From Capsulimonas corticalis (GTDB lineage: Bacteria > Armatimonadota > Armatimonadia > Armatimonadales > Capsulimonadaceae), in the NCBI RefSeq assembly GCF_003574315.2, contig NZ_AP025739.1:7502001-7566000 (forward strand): a stretch of DNA of 64,000 bases. The letters run 5' to 3'. A model generated the notes under the pieces. It searched no databases and was not told the origin of the DNA. It saw nothing but the letters and a program-made list of their open reading frames with translations. Every line of letters starts with the position of its first letter. The stretch's first letter is position 1. The position numbers and the translations under genes are program-made. Below, piece by piece: positions 34,530 through 42,585 of the stretch.

Positions 34530-35420
34530 ATGAAACTGATGGATCTAACAGAGCGAGAAGTATGGGCCAGCGGCGTCTTTGAGTCGCGCGACCGGCGGCG
34601 GACACACGGTCCGGAGACGATGATCGCGGGGGGCTTTGAGCGACGCGTGTCCGGCGATTCCTATTACTGGGACGGCCTGCGGCGCGGCGGCGATCCCTCG
34701 CATCCGTTCCTGGTGCTCCAGTACACCGTGTCCGGATGGGGGATCTACCAAGAGGGCGGGGTCACGCATCGGGTCGAGCCCGGTATGGCGTTCCTCGCCA
34801 CAATCCCCTCGCCCCACGTGTATCAGCATCCCAGCGACTCCCAAAACTGGTCGTTTCTTTATTTGATCCTGCTGCATCCCTATGTCGCGCAGCGCCTTAT
34901 CGAGCGCAAAAAAACATCCGGCCCAGTCTTCACGATGCCTGACGACGGCGCGCTGCTCACCCGGTTTCTGACGGCGTTCGAAACGGTCCACACCAGCGGC
35001 TACCGGGACCGTTTCGCCGAGGAACAAGCCGCGTTCGAGCTGCTCGTGGAGTACGAACGCGCGGCGCACCACGCCGCCTACCCACGCGCTCCGCGCGAAA
35101 AGCTGCTCGACGAAGCCCGCGCGTTCGCCATGGCGCGCCTGCCACACCCCGCTGATGTCGCCGAGCTCTCCGAAACGTTCGGCATGAGCCGCAGCCGCTT
35201 CAGCCACTATTTCCGCGACGTCACCGGCCTGGCCCCCGCCGGATTCCTGCGCCAAGTCCGGCTGGAAGAAGTGACGCGCCTGCTGGTCCAATCCGATCTC
35301 AAATTGGAAGCCATCGCCGTGACCACGGGCTTCGCCAACGCGAACGACCTTTGCAAAGTCTTCCGACGATATTTTCACCTCAGCCCCGGCGAATTTCGAC
35401 GGCAGATGCGAGGCGGGTGA
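34530..35420 (+). CDS. AraC/XylS-family regulator
   Basis: A 296-aa transcription regulator. Residues 1-180 form a cupin-type effector domain (PFLVLQYTVSGWG, then PGMAFLATIPSPHVYQHP). The C-terminal 100 residues contain the two helix-turn-helix units: ADVAELSETFGMSRSRFSHYFRDVTG, followed by LEAIAVTTGFANANDLCKVFRRYF. It ends GEFRRQMRGG. The cupin half suggests sugar sensing, consistent with the divergent GH4 glycosidase as target. The ATG is preceded only by a weak AGAGC. Its stop is 29 bases from the convergent gene at 35450. Confidence 0.92.
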   Translation: MKLMDLTEREVWASGVFESRDRRRTHGPETMIAGGFERRVSGDSYYWDGLRRGGDPSHPFLVLQYTVSGWGIYQEGGVTHRVEPGMAFLATIPSPHVYQHPSDSQNWSFLYLILLHPYVAQRLIERKKTSGPVFTMPDDGALLTRFLTAFETVHTSGYRDRFAEEQAAFELLVEYERAAHHAAYPRAPREKLLDEARAFAMARLPHPADVAELSETFGMSRSRFSHYFRDVTGLAPAGFLRQVRLEEVTRLLVQSDLKLEAIAVTTGFANANDLCKVFRRYFHLSPGEFRRQMRGG

Positions 35421-35449
35421 AGGCGGTGACGGTCTCGGCGTTAGTCCCT

Positions 35450-35929
35450 CTACCCTACGACTTTCCGATAAGTTTCCAGCCGCTCCAAAATCCTCGGTGT
35501 GACGCCGTTCGCGCCCAGTTTCTCTAAAATCGTATCCACGCGGGCGCGGTACTCGGGGGTTCGGAAGCCTTCTTCGGCGATCAGGGCTTCCATTAGCAGG
35601 AGCAGCGCCTTCGGCCAGGCGGCGACGGCGCTCGCCATTAGGTTTTGTAGTTCGAATAGCTGGGCGCGTTCATCGAGCAGGACGCCAGCGGCGAGGGAGC
35701 GGCCGCCGTCGTAGCCGAGGGCGCCTTCGAAAAGGGTCGGGAGGCGGTCGGCGGGGAGAGCGAGCAACAGGCTGATATCGATGCCGGTAAGCTCTTTGCA
35801 GGACTTCTTTATCTCTTCAACGCCGCCCTTCTGCGGGTCGGCGTTACGGCCGGTGAGAATCAGGGTCAGGATCAGGCCGATCTTCTCGATCTGCTCCTCG
35901 ATATATCCCTTGCGTGACTGACGATACAT
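35450..35929 (-). CDS. Small uncharacterised protein, DUF6483-like
   Basis: A 159-aa soluble, mostly helical protein. The opening MYRQSRKGYIEEQIEKIGLILTLI resembles the short Firmicutes family I know as DUF6483 (openings such as DYIMRQIEQIGRFLAK); this is recollection, not a search. No catalytic motif is visible; the C-terminal half (about 75-159) resembles a helical repeat. AAAGGAG is 8 bases before the ATG at 35929; the longer open frame upstream overlaps the neighbouring promoter and terminator and is not credible. It has its own promoter at 35995-36023. Confidence 0.6.
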   Translation of the reverse strand: MYRQSRKGYIEEQIEKIGLILTLILTGRNADPQKGGVEEIKKSCKELTGIDISLLLALPADRLPTLFEGALGYDGGRSLAAGVLLDERAQLFELQNLMASAVAAWPKALLLLMEALIAEEGFRTPEYRARVDTILEKLGANGVTPRILERLETYRKVVG

Positions 35930-35994
35930 AGCGGCGGCTCCTTTCGTTCGCGGCGCCGGAGGGGGCGCGCGGCGGGGACGAATACGATACCGAT

Positions 35995-36023
35995 AGTATA
36001 GCCGAAAAGCAAGAAACAGACAA
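35995..36023 (-). promoter_or_regulatory. Promoter of the DUF6483-like gene, nested in the pilB terminator
   Basis: On the minus strand TTGTCT (36018-36023) and TATACT (35995-36000) are 17 bases apart. The -35 box overlaps the T run of the terminator of the upstream gene. Confidence 0.7.
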
Positions 36024-36058
36024 AAAAGCGCCGGACGGGAGATCCCATCCGGCGCTTT
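36022..36058 (-). terminator. Terminator of the pilB-like gene
   Basis: AAAGCGCCGGA(T/C)GGG-type arms of about 14 pairs with a 4-base loop (36025-36058) are followed on the minus strand by six T residues, 21 bases past the stop at 36079. Confidence 0.85.
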
Positions 36059-36078
36059 GGCGATTGAGGCTCGGAGAT

Positions 36079-37827
36079 TTACGCGGCGCGTTCGATCTGA
36101 ACGACGGGCGCGGCCGGAGCGGCCTGTGACAGCGTGTCGAAGAAGACCAGGCGGCGGGCTTCGTTGAACGAGGTCTCGCCTTTGATGACGCGGCGGCAGG
36201 CGTCCTGCTGCATCGTCTCGTAGCCGTAGGTGGCGCCGACCGTCTTCAATTCGTCCATGGAAGCGCGGTTGGCGATCAGGCTCTGCATCTGCGAACCGAT
36301 CGGCAGGATCTCGTGGACGCCGTTTCGGCCCTTGTATCCGGCGCCGTTGCAGCGCACGCAGCCTTTGGGGCGCCACAGCAGCGGAAGATCGCCGGAATAT
36401 TGGTGTCCCAGCACATCGCGCTCCTCGGCGGACGGCGAATACTGTTCGCGGCAGTCCGGGCAGAGCTGGCGGACGAGGCGCTGGCCGGTGACGCCGATCA
36501 GTGCGGTGCTCAGCATGAACGGTTCGATGCCCATATCCGCCAATCGCGGGATGGCGCTGGGGGCGTCATTGCAGTGCAGCGTGCTCAAAACCAGGTGGCC
36601 GGTCAGGGAGGCGCGCAGCGCCGTCTCCGCCGTCTCCTTGTCGCGGATCTCGCCGACAAGCACGATGTCCGGGTCCTGACGCAGGATGGCGCGCAGCTGC
36701 GCGGCGAACGTCAGGCCGACCTTCTCGTTGACGTGCGACTGGTTGATTCCGTCAATGGCGTACTCGACCGGATCCTCGCAGGTCATGATATTGTTGGTCT
36801 CGTTCTTGAGCTTGTTGAGCGCGGCGTACAGCGTCGTCGTCTTGCCGGAGCCGGTCGGCCCCGTGACCAGCACCAGGCCGTACGGCTTCTGGATCATATC
36901 GCCGAACAGTTTGAAGTTGTGGTCGGAGAAGCCGAGCTCGGGAAGCTGGCGCAGGGTCTGGCCCTTGTCCAGAACGCGCAGAACGACGCGCTGGCCGTGG
37001 TAGTTGGGCAGGATCGAGACGCGCAGGTCGATCGTGCGGCCTTCGACCGTCACTTCGATGCGTCCGTCCTGCGGGATGCGATACTCGACGATATCGATCT
37101 GCGCCATGATCTTCAGACGCGCGATCAGCGCGGCCTGAAGCTTGTTCGGAATCTCGTGCATTTTCTGGAGCTGGCCGTCGATCCGGTACCGGAATTCGAC
37201 GCGGTCTTTGCGCGGCTCCAGGTGGATATCGCTGGCGCGCATCTTGATCGCTTCCGCGAGGATCTGATTGATCAGACCGACGACCGGGCGCATCTCGGCT
37301 TCCGAAACGGCGCCATCGTTGGCGTTCTGATCGACCGTGAATTCATCGAGCGCCTGGGTCACCAGCTTGCTCATGGCGTCGTTGACGACAATCGTCTGGC
37401 CGTGGATCTCTTCGATCAGCGTCGCCAGGCGGTCTTCGTTCGCCAGCACCGGCTCGATGCGCAGTTTGGAGAGATCGCGGACCATATCGAGCGCATCCAC
37501 GTCGCTCGGGTCACGCATCGCCAGGAACAGCCGTCCGGACTTGATCTGTACGGGAAGGATTTGGTAGCTGCGGCAAAGGTTGCCGGGAACCAGCTCCAGC
37601 GCCTCTTTGGTCGGCGGGTCGTGCTGAAGATGCCACGCCGCGAATCCCTTTTGCAGCGCGCATGCTTGCAGCAGACGCTCTTCCGTGATCAGATTTTGCT
37701 GGATCAGAATTTGGCCAAGCGGCTGGAACCGCTCGCGCTGGATGGAAAGCGCTTTATCCAGTTGCTCTTGTGTGATAAGCCGATGGGAGACGAGCAGTTC
37801 ACCCAGCCTTTGACGCGAAGAAAGCAT
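36079..37827 (-). CDS. pilB: Type IV pilus / type II secretion assembly ATPase (PilB/GspE)
   Basis: A 582-aa secretion-superfamily ATPase that would power pilin assembly at the inner membrane. It has an N-terminal GspE/PilB domain (about 5-150, LGELLVSHRLITQEQL), the ATPase with Walker A GPTGSGKTTT near 321-330, the Asp box ASDIHLEP near 199, Walker B VLVGEIRD near 387-394, and the His box GHLVLSTLH. A four-cysteine zinc site (CPDC near 455, CVRCNG near 488) marks PilB/GspE rather than PilT. No pilC, pilT, pilM or secretin neighbour is present, so it is a lone gene; the pseudopilins at 6.7-8.1 kb may be substrates. It lies 77 bases after the DUF1802 gene, possibly co-transcribed. Confidence 0.93.
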   Translation of the reverse strand: MLSSRQRLGELLVSHRLITQEQLDKALSIQRERFQPLGQILIQQNLITEERLLQACALQKGFAAWHLQHDPPTKEALELVPGNLCRSYQILPVQIKSGRLFLAMRDPSDVDALDMVRDLSKLRIEPVLANEDRLATLIEEIHGQTIVVNDAMSKLVTQALDEFTVDQNANDGAVSEAEMRPVVGLINQILAEAIKMRASDIHLEPRKDRVEFRYRIDGQLQKMHEIPNKLQAALIARLKIMAQIDIVEYRIPQDGRIEVTVEGRTIDLRVSILPNYHGQRVVLRVLDKGQTLRQLPELGFSDHNFKLFGDMIQKPYGLVLVTGPTGSGKTTTLYAALNKLKNETNNIMTCEDPVEYAIDGINQSHVNEKVGLTFAAQLRAILRQDPDIVLVGEIRDKETAETALRASLTGHLVLSTLHCNDAPSAIPRLADMGIEPFMLSTALIGVTGQRLVRQLCPDCREQYSPSAEERDVLGHQYSGDLPLLWRPKGCVRCNGAGYKGRNGVHEILPIGSQMQSLIANRASMDELKTVGATYGYETMQQDACRRVIKGETSFNEARRLVFFDTLSQAAPAAPVVQIERAA

Positions 37828-37904
37828 GGTTACCCCTACATTTACCGAGGAATCTACGGTTTATTATCGGCAGGGGCAGGCGATGTTCTCAGGGCGCCGC
37901 AAGG

Positions 37905-38486
37905 TCAATCTTCCAGCAGCTTGCGCGTCAGCGTCCGGCGGCGCTCGAAACGCTCGTCCGAAACCGCCGGCGCGGCGCCCACGGTGGAGATCGGCTCGAC
38001 GATTTCGATCCAGGACCGGCAGCCGCCGTAGTCCGGCAGGATCGGCAGGACGTGCGCCTTCGGCAGGGCGTAGGCGCGGAGCAGCAGGAGAAAAATGGGC
38101 TTGTACGGCTCCCAGTCATAGCGGCCGTCGATGAACTGGCGGCTCCAGATATGCTGGGGCGCGAGCTTGATCATCTTCTCGCGGTCATCCACACGGATGA
38201 CATCCGTCACTTCGGCGGCGGCTTCGATCCGGACAAATCCCGTCGACGGCCGCCGCTCTTCTTCCTCGCGCAGCCACTCTCCAAAGCAGGGCTGCAAATC
38301 TCCAAGGCGCTCGGTCTCATGCGCGTAGTTGGGATAGATCAAAAAATGGTTCGCCTTGAGATCGAAATCCCCGGTTTCCTCAATGATTCCGCCCTTGCGC
38401 AGCAGCATCAATTGGTGCCCTTCGAGCAGCGATCGCTGGACCACGGCCCATTCCTTCAGCGCGGTGGTCAGTGTTTCCGGCAGCAT
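37905..38486 (-). CDS. DUF1802-family protein
   Basis: A 193-aa soluble protein. The pattern ALKEWAVVQRSLLEGHQLMLLRKGGIIEE, then HFLIYPNYAHE, and later KPIFLLLLRAYALP, is the one I know from DUF1802, an uncharacterised family in cyanobacteria and other bacteria sometimes compared with nuclease folds. The KxGG and PNYxHE residues are the strongest conserved points. GGAAGG precedes the ATG at 38486; a GTG 9 bases earlier is also in frame. It is divergent from the aldo/keto reductase and upstream of pilB on the same strand. Function unknown. Confidence 0.75.
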   Translation of the reverse strand: MLPETLTTALKEWAVVQRSLLEGHQLMLLRKGGIIEETGDFDLKANHFLIYPNYAHETERLGDLQPCFGEWLREEEERRPSTGFVRIEAAAEVTDVIRVDDREKMIKLAPQHIWSRQFIDGRYDWEPYKPIFLLLLRAYALPKAHVLPILPDYGGCRSWIEIVEPISTVGAAPAVSDERFERRRTLTRKLLED

Positions 38487-38575
38487 AGACGTCACCTTCC
38501 TTCCCTTCCGTTATACCCGACACCCGGCGCCGCGGGGTACAATACTGGCATAGCGTCAATAGGAGACGAACAGCC

Positions 38576-39583
38576 ATGCAGTATCGCAATTTTGGAAAAA
38601 CGGACCTCAAGGCGTCCGTGGTCGGCTTCGGAGTCTGGACCGTCAGCACGGGGATGTGGGGCGTCACCGACGAAGCGCTGCGCCTGCGCCTTCTGCGCCG
38701 CGCCTTCGAGCTGGGCGTCACATTCTACGACACCGCCGATGTTTACGGCGACGGCCTCGGCGAGACCATTCTCAAGCAAGCCCTCGGCGAACACCGCGAC
38801 CAGATGGTGATCGCAACCAAGTTCGGCTACGATTTCTACACCTCGCCCGGCGTCCAGCCCGGCCAGCGCGAACGTCCCCACGACTGGTCGCCCGCCTACG
38901 TCAAGCGCGCCTGCGAGGAGAGCCTGAAGCGTCTCGGAACCGACTACATCGACCTCTATCAGCTGCACAACTCGCGCGTCGACGCCATCGATAACGACGA
39001 TCTCTTCGCCGCCCTGGAAGAACTCAAATCCGAGGGGAAAATCCGCAACATCGGCACAGCGCTTGGGCCGGCAATCGACATCCGCCAGAGTGAGGAAGGC
39101 GAGCACTCCTTCCAGAAGCGGCATGTCGCGAGTGTCCAGATCATTTACAACCTGCTCGAACAGCAGCTCGGCGAGCGCGTCTTCGCGGCCGCCCGCGAAA
39201 CCGGCGGCGGCGTCATGGTCCGCGTTCCCCACGCCTCCGGCCTGCTCGAAGGCAACTACACCACCGAAACCGAATTCGCCCCCGGCGACCACCGTAACTG
39301 GCGCATCACCAGCACCGACAAGCGCAAAGCCTGGCTCGAAGACGGCCTCAAAAAGATCGCCCAGCTCGAATTCCTCACCGACGGCACAGGCCGCACGCTC
39401 GGCCAGGCCGCCCTGCAATTCCTCTGGAGCGAACCCACCCTCGCCTCCGCGCTGCCCAACATCTACGACGAGCAGCAATTGGAGGAGTTCTGCGCCGCGC
39501 CGGATCAGACGCCGCTGACGGATGAAGAGATCGCGAGGATCAAGGGGCTGTACGCGGAGAACTTTGGACTGGTGGCGGCGTAG
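38576..39583 (+). CDS. Aldo/keto reductase
   Basis: A 335-aa NADPH-dependent AKR of TIM-barrel fold. The catalytic tetrad is visible: Asp and Tyr in [10 protein letters not shown] near 48-57, Lys in [11 protein letters not shown] near 82, and His in DLYQLHN near 127-132. It is full length and reduces an unidentified aldehyde or ketone in the cytoplasm. AGGAG lies 10 bases before the ATG, and TACAAT at 38538-38543 is a likely -10 box. A 25-bp perfect hairpin follows its stop. Confidence 0.93.
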   Translation: MQYRNFGKTDLKASVVGFGVWTVSTGMWGVTDEALRLRLLRRAFELGVTFYDTADVYGDGLGETILKQALGEHRDQMVIATKFGYDFYTSPGVQPGQRERPHDWSPAYVKRACEESLKRLGTDYIDLYQLHNSRVDAIDNDDLFAALEELKSEGKIRNIGTALGPAIDIRQSEEGEHSFQKRHVASVQIIYNLLEQQLGERVFAAARETGGGVMVRVPHASGLLEGNYTTETEFAPGDHRNWRITSTDKRKAWLEDGLKKIAQLEFLTDGTGRTLGQAALQFLWSEPTLASALPNIYDEQQLEEFCAAPDQTPLTDEEIARIKGLYAENFGLVAA

Positions 39584-39585
39584 GG

Positions 39586-39639
39586 GTTAGTCCCTATTCC
39601 CCCAACGAGCCAAAGCTCGTTGGGGGAATAGGGACTAAC
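39586..39639. repeat. 25-bp perfect inverted repeat between convergent genes
   Basis: Arms 39586-39610 and 39615-39639 are exactly complementary around a CAAA loop, starting GTTAGTCCCTATTCCC. Lying between convergent stops (39583 and 39655), it can terminate both ways, but no T run follows. A fragment GTTAGTCCCTCTACCCTA near 35439-35456, also between convergent genes, matches one arm, suggesting a repeat family. Confidence 0.8.
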
Positions 39640-39654
39640 GAGAACAGGAAGCCC

Positions 39655-40968
39655 TCACAAAACAATCCGGAAAATCGCCTCGGCGAGTCTCGCCGAATCG
39701 TGCCGTACGACGTCCGCTTGGGAGATGAAGTTTCCCGGCACCGGCGTATACCCGAGCGCTCGGATCGCGTCTAAATCCGGCTCCACGAACTTCTGGCCGT
39801 GCTTCTCGTACTTCTCCAACAGCTCCGGCGCGGGGCGCTCTTTATTGACCAGCACATGCGTCACGATCTTTTTGCCCGGCGCATGCTCGGCGATGGCCTT
39901 GATATGATCCGAGGCGCTGAAGCCCTGGGTTTCGCCCGGCTGAGTCATGACGTTGCAGACGTAGACCTTGACGGCTTTGCTGCGTGAAATGGCGTCGGCG
40001 ATGCCTTCCACCAGGAGATTGGGAACGACGCTGGTGTAGACGCTGCCGGGACCGAGGATAATCGCGTCGGCTTCCTTGATCGCGCGCAGCACTTCGGGGA
40101 GCGGCTGGGCGCTTTCGGGACGGATGTACATGCGCTTGATCGGCAGCGGCTGGTGAACGATCTCGGTTTCGCCCTCGACGATCGCGCCATCCTCCAGTTC
40201 CCCCAGAAGAGTGACATTCTGGATGGTCGAAGGATAGACCTTGCCGCGAATGGCGAGAACTTTGGACGTCGCGACGATGGCGTCCTCGTAATTGCCTTTG
40301 GTGATCGCCGTCATCGCCGCGATAAACAGATTCCCGAAGCTGTGACCGGCAAGGCCCTCATGATTGTCTTCAAACCGATATTGAAACAAACGTGACAGCG
40401 TCGGCTCAGCGTCGGCGAGCGCGACGAGGCAGTTGCGCAGGTCGCCCGGCGGCAGGATGCCCATCTGCTGGGTGAGACGGCCTGACGAGCCGCCGTTGTC
40501 GGTCACGGTGACCACGGCGACGATATTGCTTGTATACTCTTTCAAACCGCGCAGCATCGTGGACAGTCCCGTACCGCCGCCGAGGACGACGATGCGCTGG
40601 CCCTGCGCCAGAGAGCGCTGCACGAAGATACGGTCGGCGAGGTTTTCCCGGGCGTCCGGCGCCACGACCGCAAGCACCGAGCGGTTGAACTGCACGATGG
40701 AGATCAGCACGAACGTGAATCCGATCGCGCCAATGAGCAGTCCCAGCACGACAAATTGAATCGCGTTCGGGGGCGGCAGACGTGTCTTAGTCAGAATCAA
40801 GTACGACAGATCATCCAGGTTCTGGATGTAGGTCAGCCCCTTCAGATTGGTGGCGAGTGCGGCGCCGACGATCACCAGCATGACGCCGATAAACGTGAGC
40901 AGCATCCAGCGCTTCACCCGCATGCCCGGGTAAAGCCACTTCAGCGACGAACGCAGTTGCTTGATCAT
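39655..40968 (-). CDS. yvcK: YvcK-family protein (gluconeogenesis factor) with membrane anchor
   Basis: A 437-aa YvcK/CofD-like protein. The conserved domain starts near residue 124 with VVLGGGTGLSTMLRGLKEY and continues with TVTDNGGSSGRL and PPGDLRNCLVALAD, then HSFGNLFIAAMT. In Bacillus and mycobacteria YvcK proteins bind UDP-sugars and link carbon metabolism with cell-wall synthesis. Two extra transmembrane helices (about 20-40 and 70-95) tether it to the inner membrane, absent from the short Bacillus protein. It is the last gene of holin - rapZ - yvcK and its ATG overlaps the rapZ stop (TAATG). No whiA is beside it. Confidence 0.92.
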   Translation of the reverse strand: MIKQLRSSLKWLYPGMRVKRWMLLTFIGVMLVIVGAALATNLKGLTYIQNLDDLSYLILTKTRLPPPNAIQFVVLGLLIGAIGFTFVLISIVQFNRSVLAVVAPDARENLADRIFVQRSLAQGQRIVVLGGGTGLSTMLRGLKEYTSNIVAVVTVTDNGGSSGRLTQQMGILPPGDLRNCLVALADAEPTLSRLFQYRFEDNHEGLAGHSFGNLFIAAMTAITKGNYEDAIVATSKVLAIRGKVYPSTIQNVTLLGELEDGAIVEGETEIVHQPLPIKRMYIRPESAQPLPEVLRAIKEADAIILGPGSVYTSVVPNLLVEGIADAISRSKAVKVYVCNVMTQPGETQGFSASDHIKAIAEHAPGKKIVTHVLVNKERPAPELLEKYEKHGQKFVEPDLDAIRALGYTPVPGNFISQADVVRHDSARLAEAIFRIVL

Positions 40969-41834
40969 TACTTATCCACGTCGCGATGCTGGGTCAGAAC
41001 GCGATAGTCCTTATCGCGCAGGTGCGCGGCGATCTTCTCCGCGACGACGACGGAGCGATGCCGGCCGCCCGTGCACCCAATCGAAACGGTCAGGTACGCC
41101 TTGCCCTCTTCGATATACTGAGGCACGCAGAAATCCAGCAGGTCATAGATCTTCGTGAGGAACGGCTCGCAGTCGGGGTCCGCCATCACGAACTCCTCCA
41201 CTTTGGGATCGCGGCCGTCGCAGGGCCGCAGTTCGTCCACATAGTGCGGGTTCACCAGAAACCGCACGTCAAAGACCAGATCGGCGTCGAGCGGCAGCCC
41301 GTACTTGAAGCCGAACGACGAGATCGTAACCGTCAGCCCTTTATTCTTGTCATCCTGCGGCGAGAAGCCCGCCAGCAGCAGATTGCGGAAATAATGCGTG
41401 TCCAGGTCCGACGTATCGATGACCTTGTTCGCGGTTTCCTTCATCGGCTCCAGCATCGTGCGCTCCAGCCGGATGCTGCCTAAAATGCCGCCCTGATCGT
41501 CGAAGATCGGGTGCTTGCGCCGTGTCTCCTTGAACCGCTGCACCAGCACCGTATCAATGGCGTCCAGAAACAGCACCTTCGGCTCGACGCCCATGCGCCG
41601 GATCAGCTTCAGCGCCGGCTCCCATCCCATAAAGAACGATCCCGCGCGCGCATCGATCACCACGGCGAGCAGGCCGCCCATCGCCTCGTCATGCACGGCC
41701 AGACACTTCTCCACCAGCTCGGGCAGCAGCACCGGCGGCAGGTTATCGACCACATTGTAGGACATGTCCTCAAACACGCGCGCGGCGACTGTCTTGCCCG
41801 CGCCGGACATGCCCGTAATCACCACAAGTTCCAT
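40968..41834 (-). CDS. rapZ: RNase adapter / nucleotide-binding protein RapZ (YvcJ)
   Basis: A 288-aa RapZ/YvcJ protein. Walker A is GMSGAGKT at 8-15, VDNLPPVLLPEL at about 32-43, LFLDA near 93 (Walker B), and the C-terminal domain contains FGFKYGLP and SIGCTGGRHRSVVVAE. RapZ binds nucleotides and small RNAs controlling glucosamine-6-phosphate synthesis in E. coli; in Gram-positives YvcJ is paired with YvcK, as here. Its start overlaps the holin-like stop by TAATG, and its stop the yvcK start. Confidence 0.95.
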   Translation of the reverse strand: MELVVITGMSGAGKTVAARVFEDMSYNVVDNLPPVLLPELVEKCLAVHDEAMGGLLAVVIDARAGSFFMGWEPALKLIRRMGVEPKVLFLDAIDTVLVQRFKETRRKHPIFDDQGGILGSIRLERTMLEPMKETANKVIDTSDLDTHYFRNLLLAGFSPQDDKNKGLTVTISSFGFKYGLPLDADLVFDVRFLVNPHYVDELRPCDGRDPKVEEFVMADPDCEPFLTKIYDLLDFCVPQYIEEGKAYLTVSIGCTGGRHRSVVVAEKIAAHLRDKDYRVLTQHRDVDK

Positions 41835-42217
41835 TAAGCCCTCTGCTTTTCACGGTCGGAAATCAACAGATGATTGAGAATGCCGGAGATCAATCCCATC
41901 ACGATCGAGCCAAAGAGCGGCGCGACAAACCCCTTCACGTGAAACCCCGGCACGAGGATGCCGACCAGCCAGAACATCAGGGCGTTGATGACAAAGGAGA
42001 AGAGGCCGAACGTAATACACGTCAGCGGCATCGCCAGCAGCTGCACGATCGGCCGGATCACAGCGTTCACGATTCCCAGCGCGGCGACGGCGATCACGGA
42101 CGCCACCACCCCGGCCACTCCCGGCGCCAGCCACATGCCCAAACGGAAATGCTGCGCCAGCAGCACCGTGAGATAAAGCGCGATGGCGCTGACCGCCCAG
42201 CGTAACAAAAGCTGCAT
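41834..42217 (-). CDS. Phage-holin-family (superfamily IV) four-TM protein
   Basis: A 127-aa protein with four close-spaced helices and a GIVNAVIRPIVQLLAMPLTCITFGLF-like core, whose NAVIRP and LP(L)T residues mark the PF04020 holin-superfamily-IV group. These occur chromosomally in many bacteria and are not phage remnants. It precedes rapZ and yvcK on one transcript, so a membrane role in wall or osmotic homeostasis is possible. GAGGG precedes the ATG at 42217. A large palindromic repeat lies upstream. Confidence 0.85.
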   Translation of the reverse strand: MQLLLRWAVSAIALYLTVLLAQHFRLGMWLAPGVAGVVASVIAVAALGIVNAVIRPIVQLLAMPLTCITFGLFSFVINALMFWLVGILVPGFHVKGFVAPLFGSIVMGLISGILNHLLISDREKQRA

Positions 42218-42289
42218 ACGAAACCCTCTTGAGGAAAATAAAATGTGCGGGCGTTTGGGGTTATTGTACCTGAGGAGCGGCTCTGGGCA

Positions 42290-42563
42290 GCCTACCCCCG
42301 CGCTTCGGTCACCCCTTGCAAACCCACGCCGGCGCTTGGCGTCCTCCCTTGCAAACCCACCCCCGCGCTTCGCGCGACCCCTCCCGCCGACGGGAAGGGT
42401 TTGTAAGATTGCCTCTTACGGAAGGCGCCTGCGATAACACGCTCTGAAATAACCCTTCCCGTCGGCGGGAGGGGTCGGCCGAAGGCCGGGGGTGGGTTTG
42501 CATGGGAGGACGCCAAGCGCCGGCGTGGGTTTGCAAGGGAGGGGCGGCCGAAAGCGAGGATAG
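42290..42563. repeat. Large nested palindromic repeat, copy 1
   Basis: Fills most of the 368-base gap between uvrC and the holin-like gene. Arms of about 110 bp (42292-42400 and 42451-42563) pair imperfectly. Each contains CCCCTCCCGCCGACGGGAAGGG (or its complement) flanked by GCAAACCCAC units, themselves duplicated. The central 50 bases (TTTGTAAGATTGCCTCTTAC) recur in copy 2 and, inverted, in copy 3 at 54.3 and 55.4 kb. Confidence 0.8.
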
Positions 42564-42585
42564 GTAGAAACAGGGAGGGCCAGCC

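Noticed and set aside
35930-36376. N-terminal extension of the DUF6483-like protein
   Set aside because: It runs over a promoter, a terminator and the pilB end, and has shadow-type composition; AAAGGAG marks the start at 35929.
41834-42217. Prophage remnant because of the holin-like gene
   Set aside because: The holin-superfamily-IV protein is a common chromosomal gene, here fused by overlapping codons to rapZ-yvcK; no other phage gene is present.
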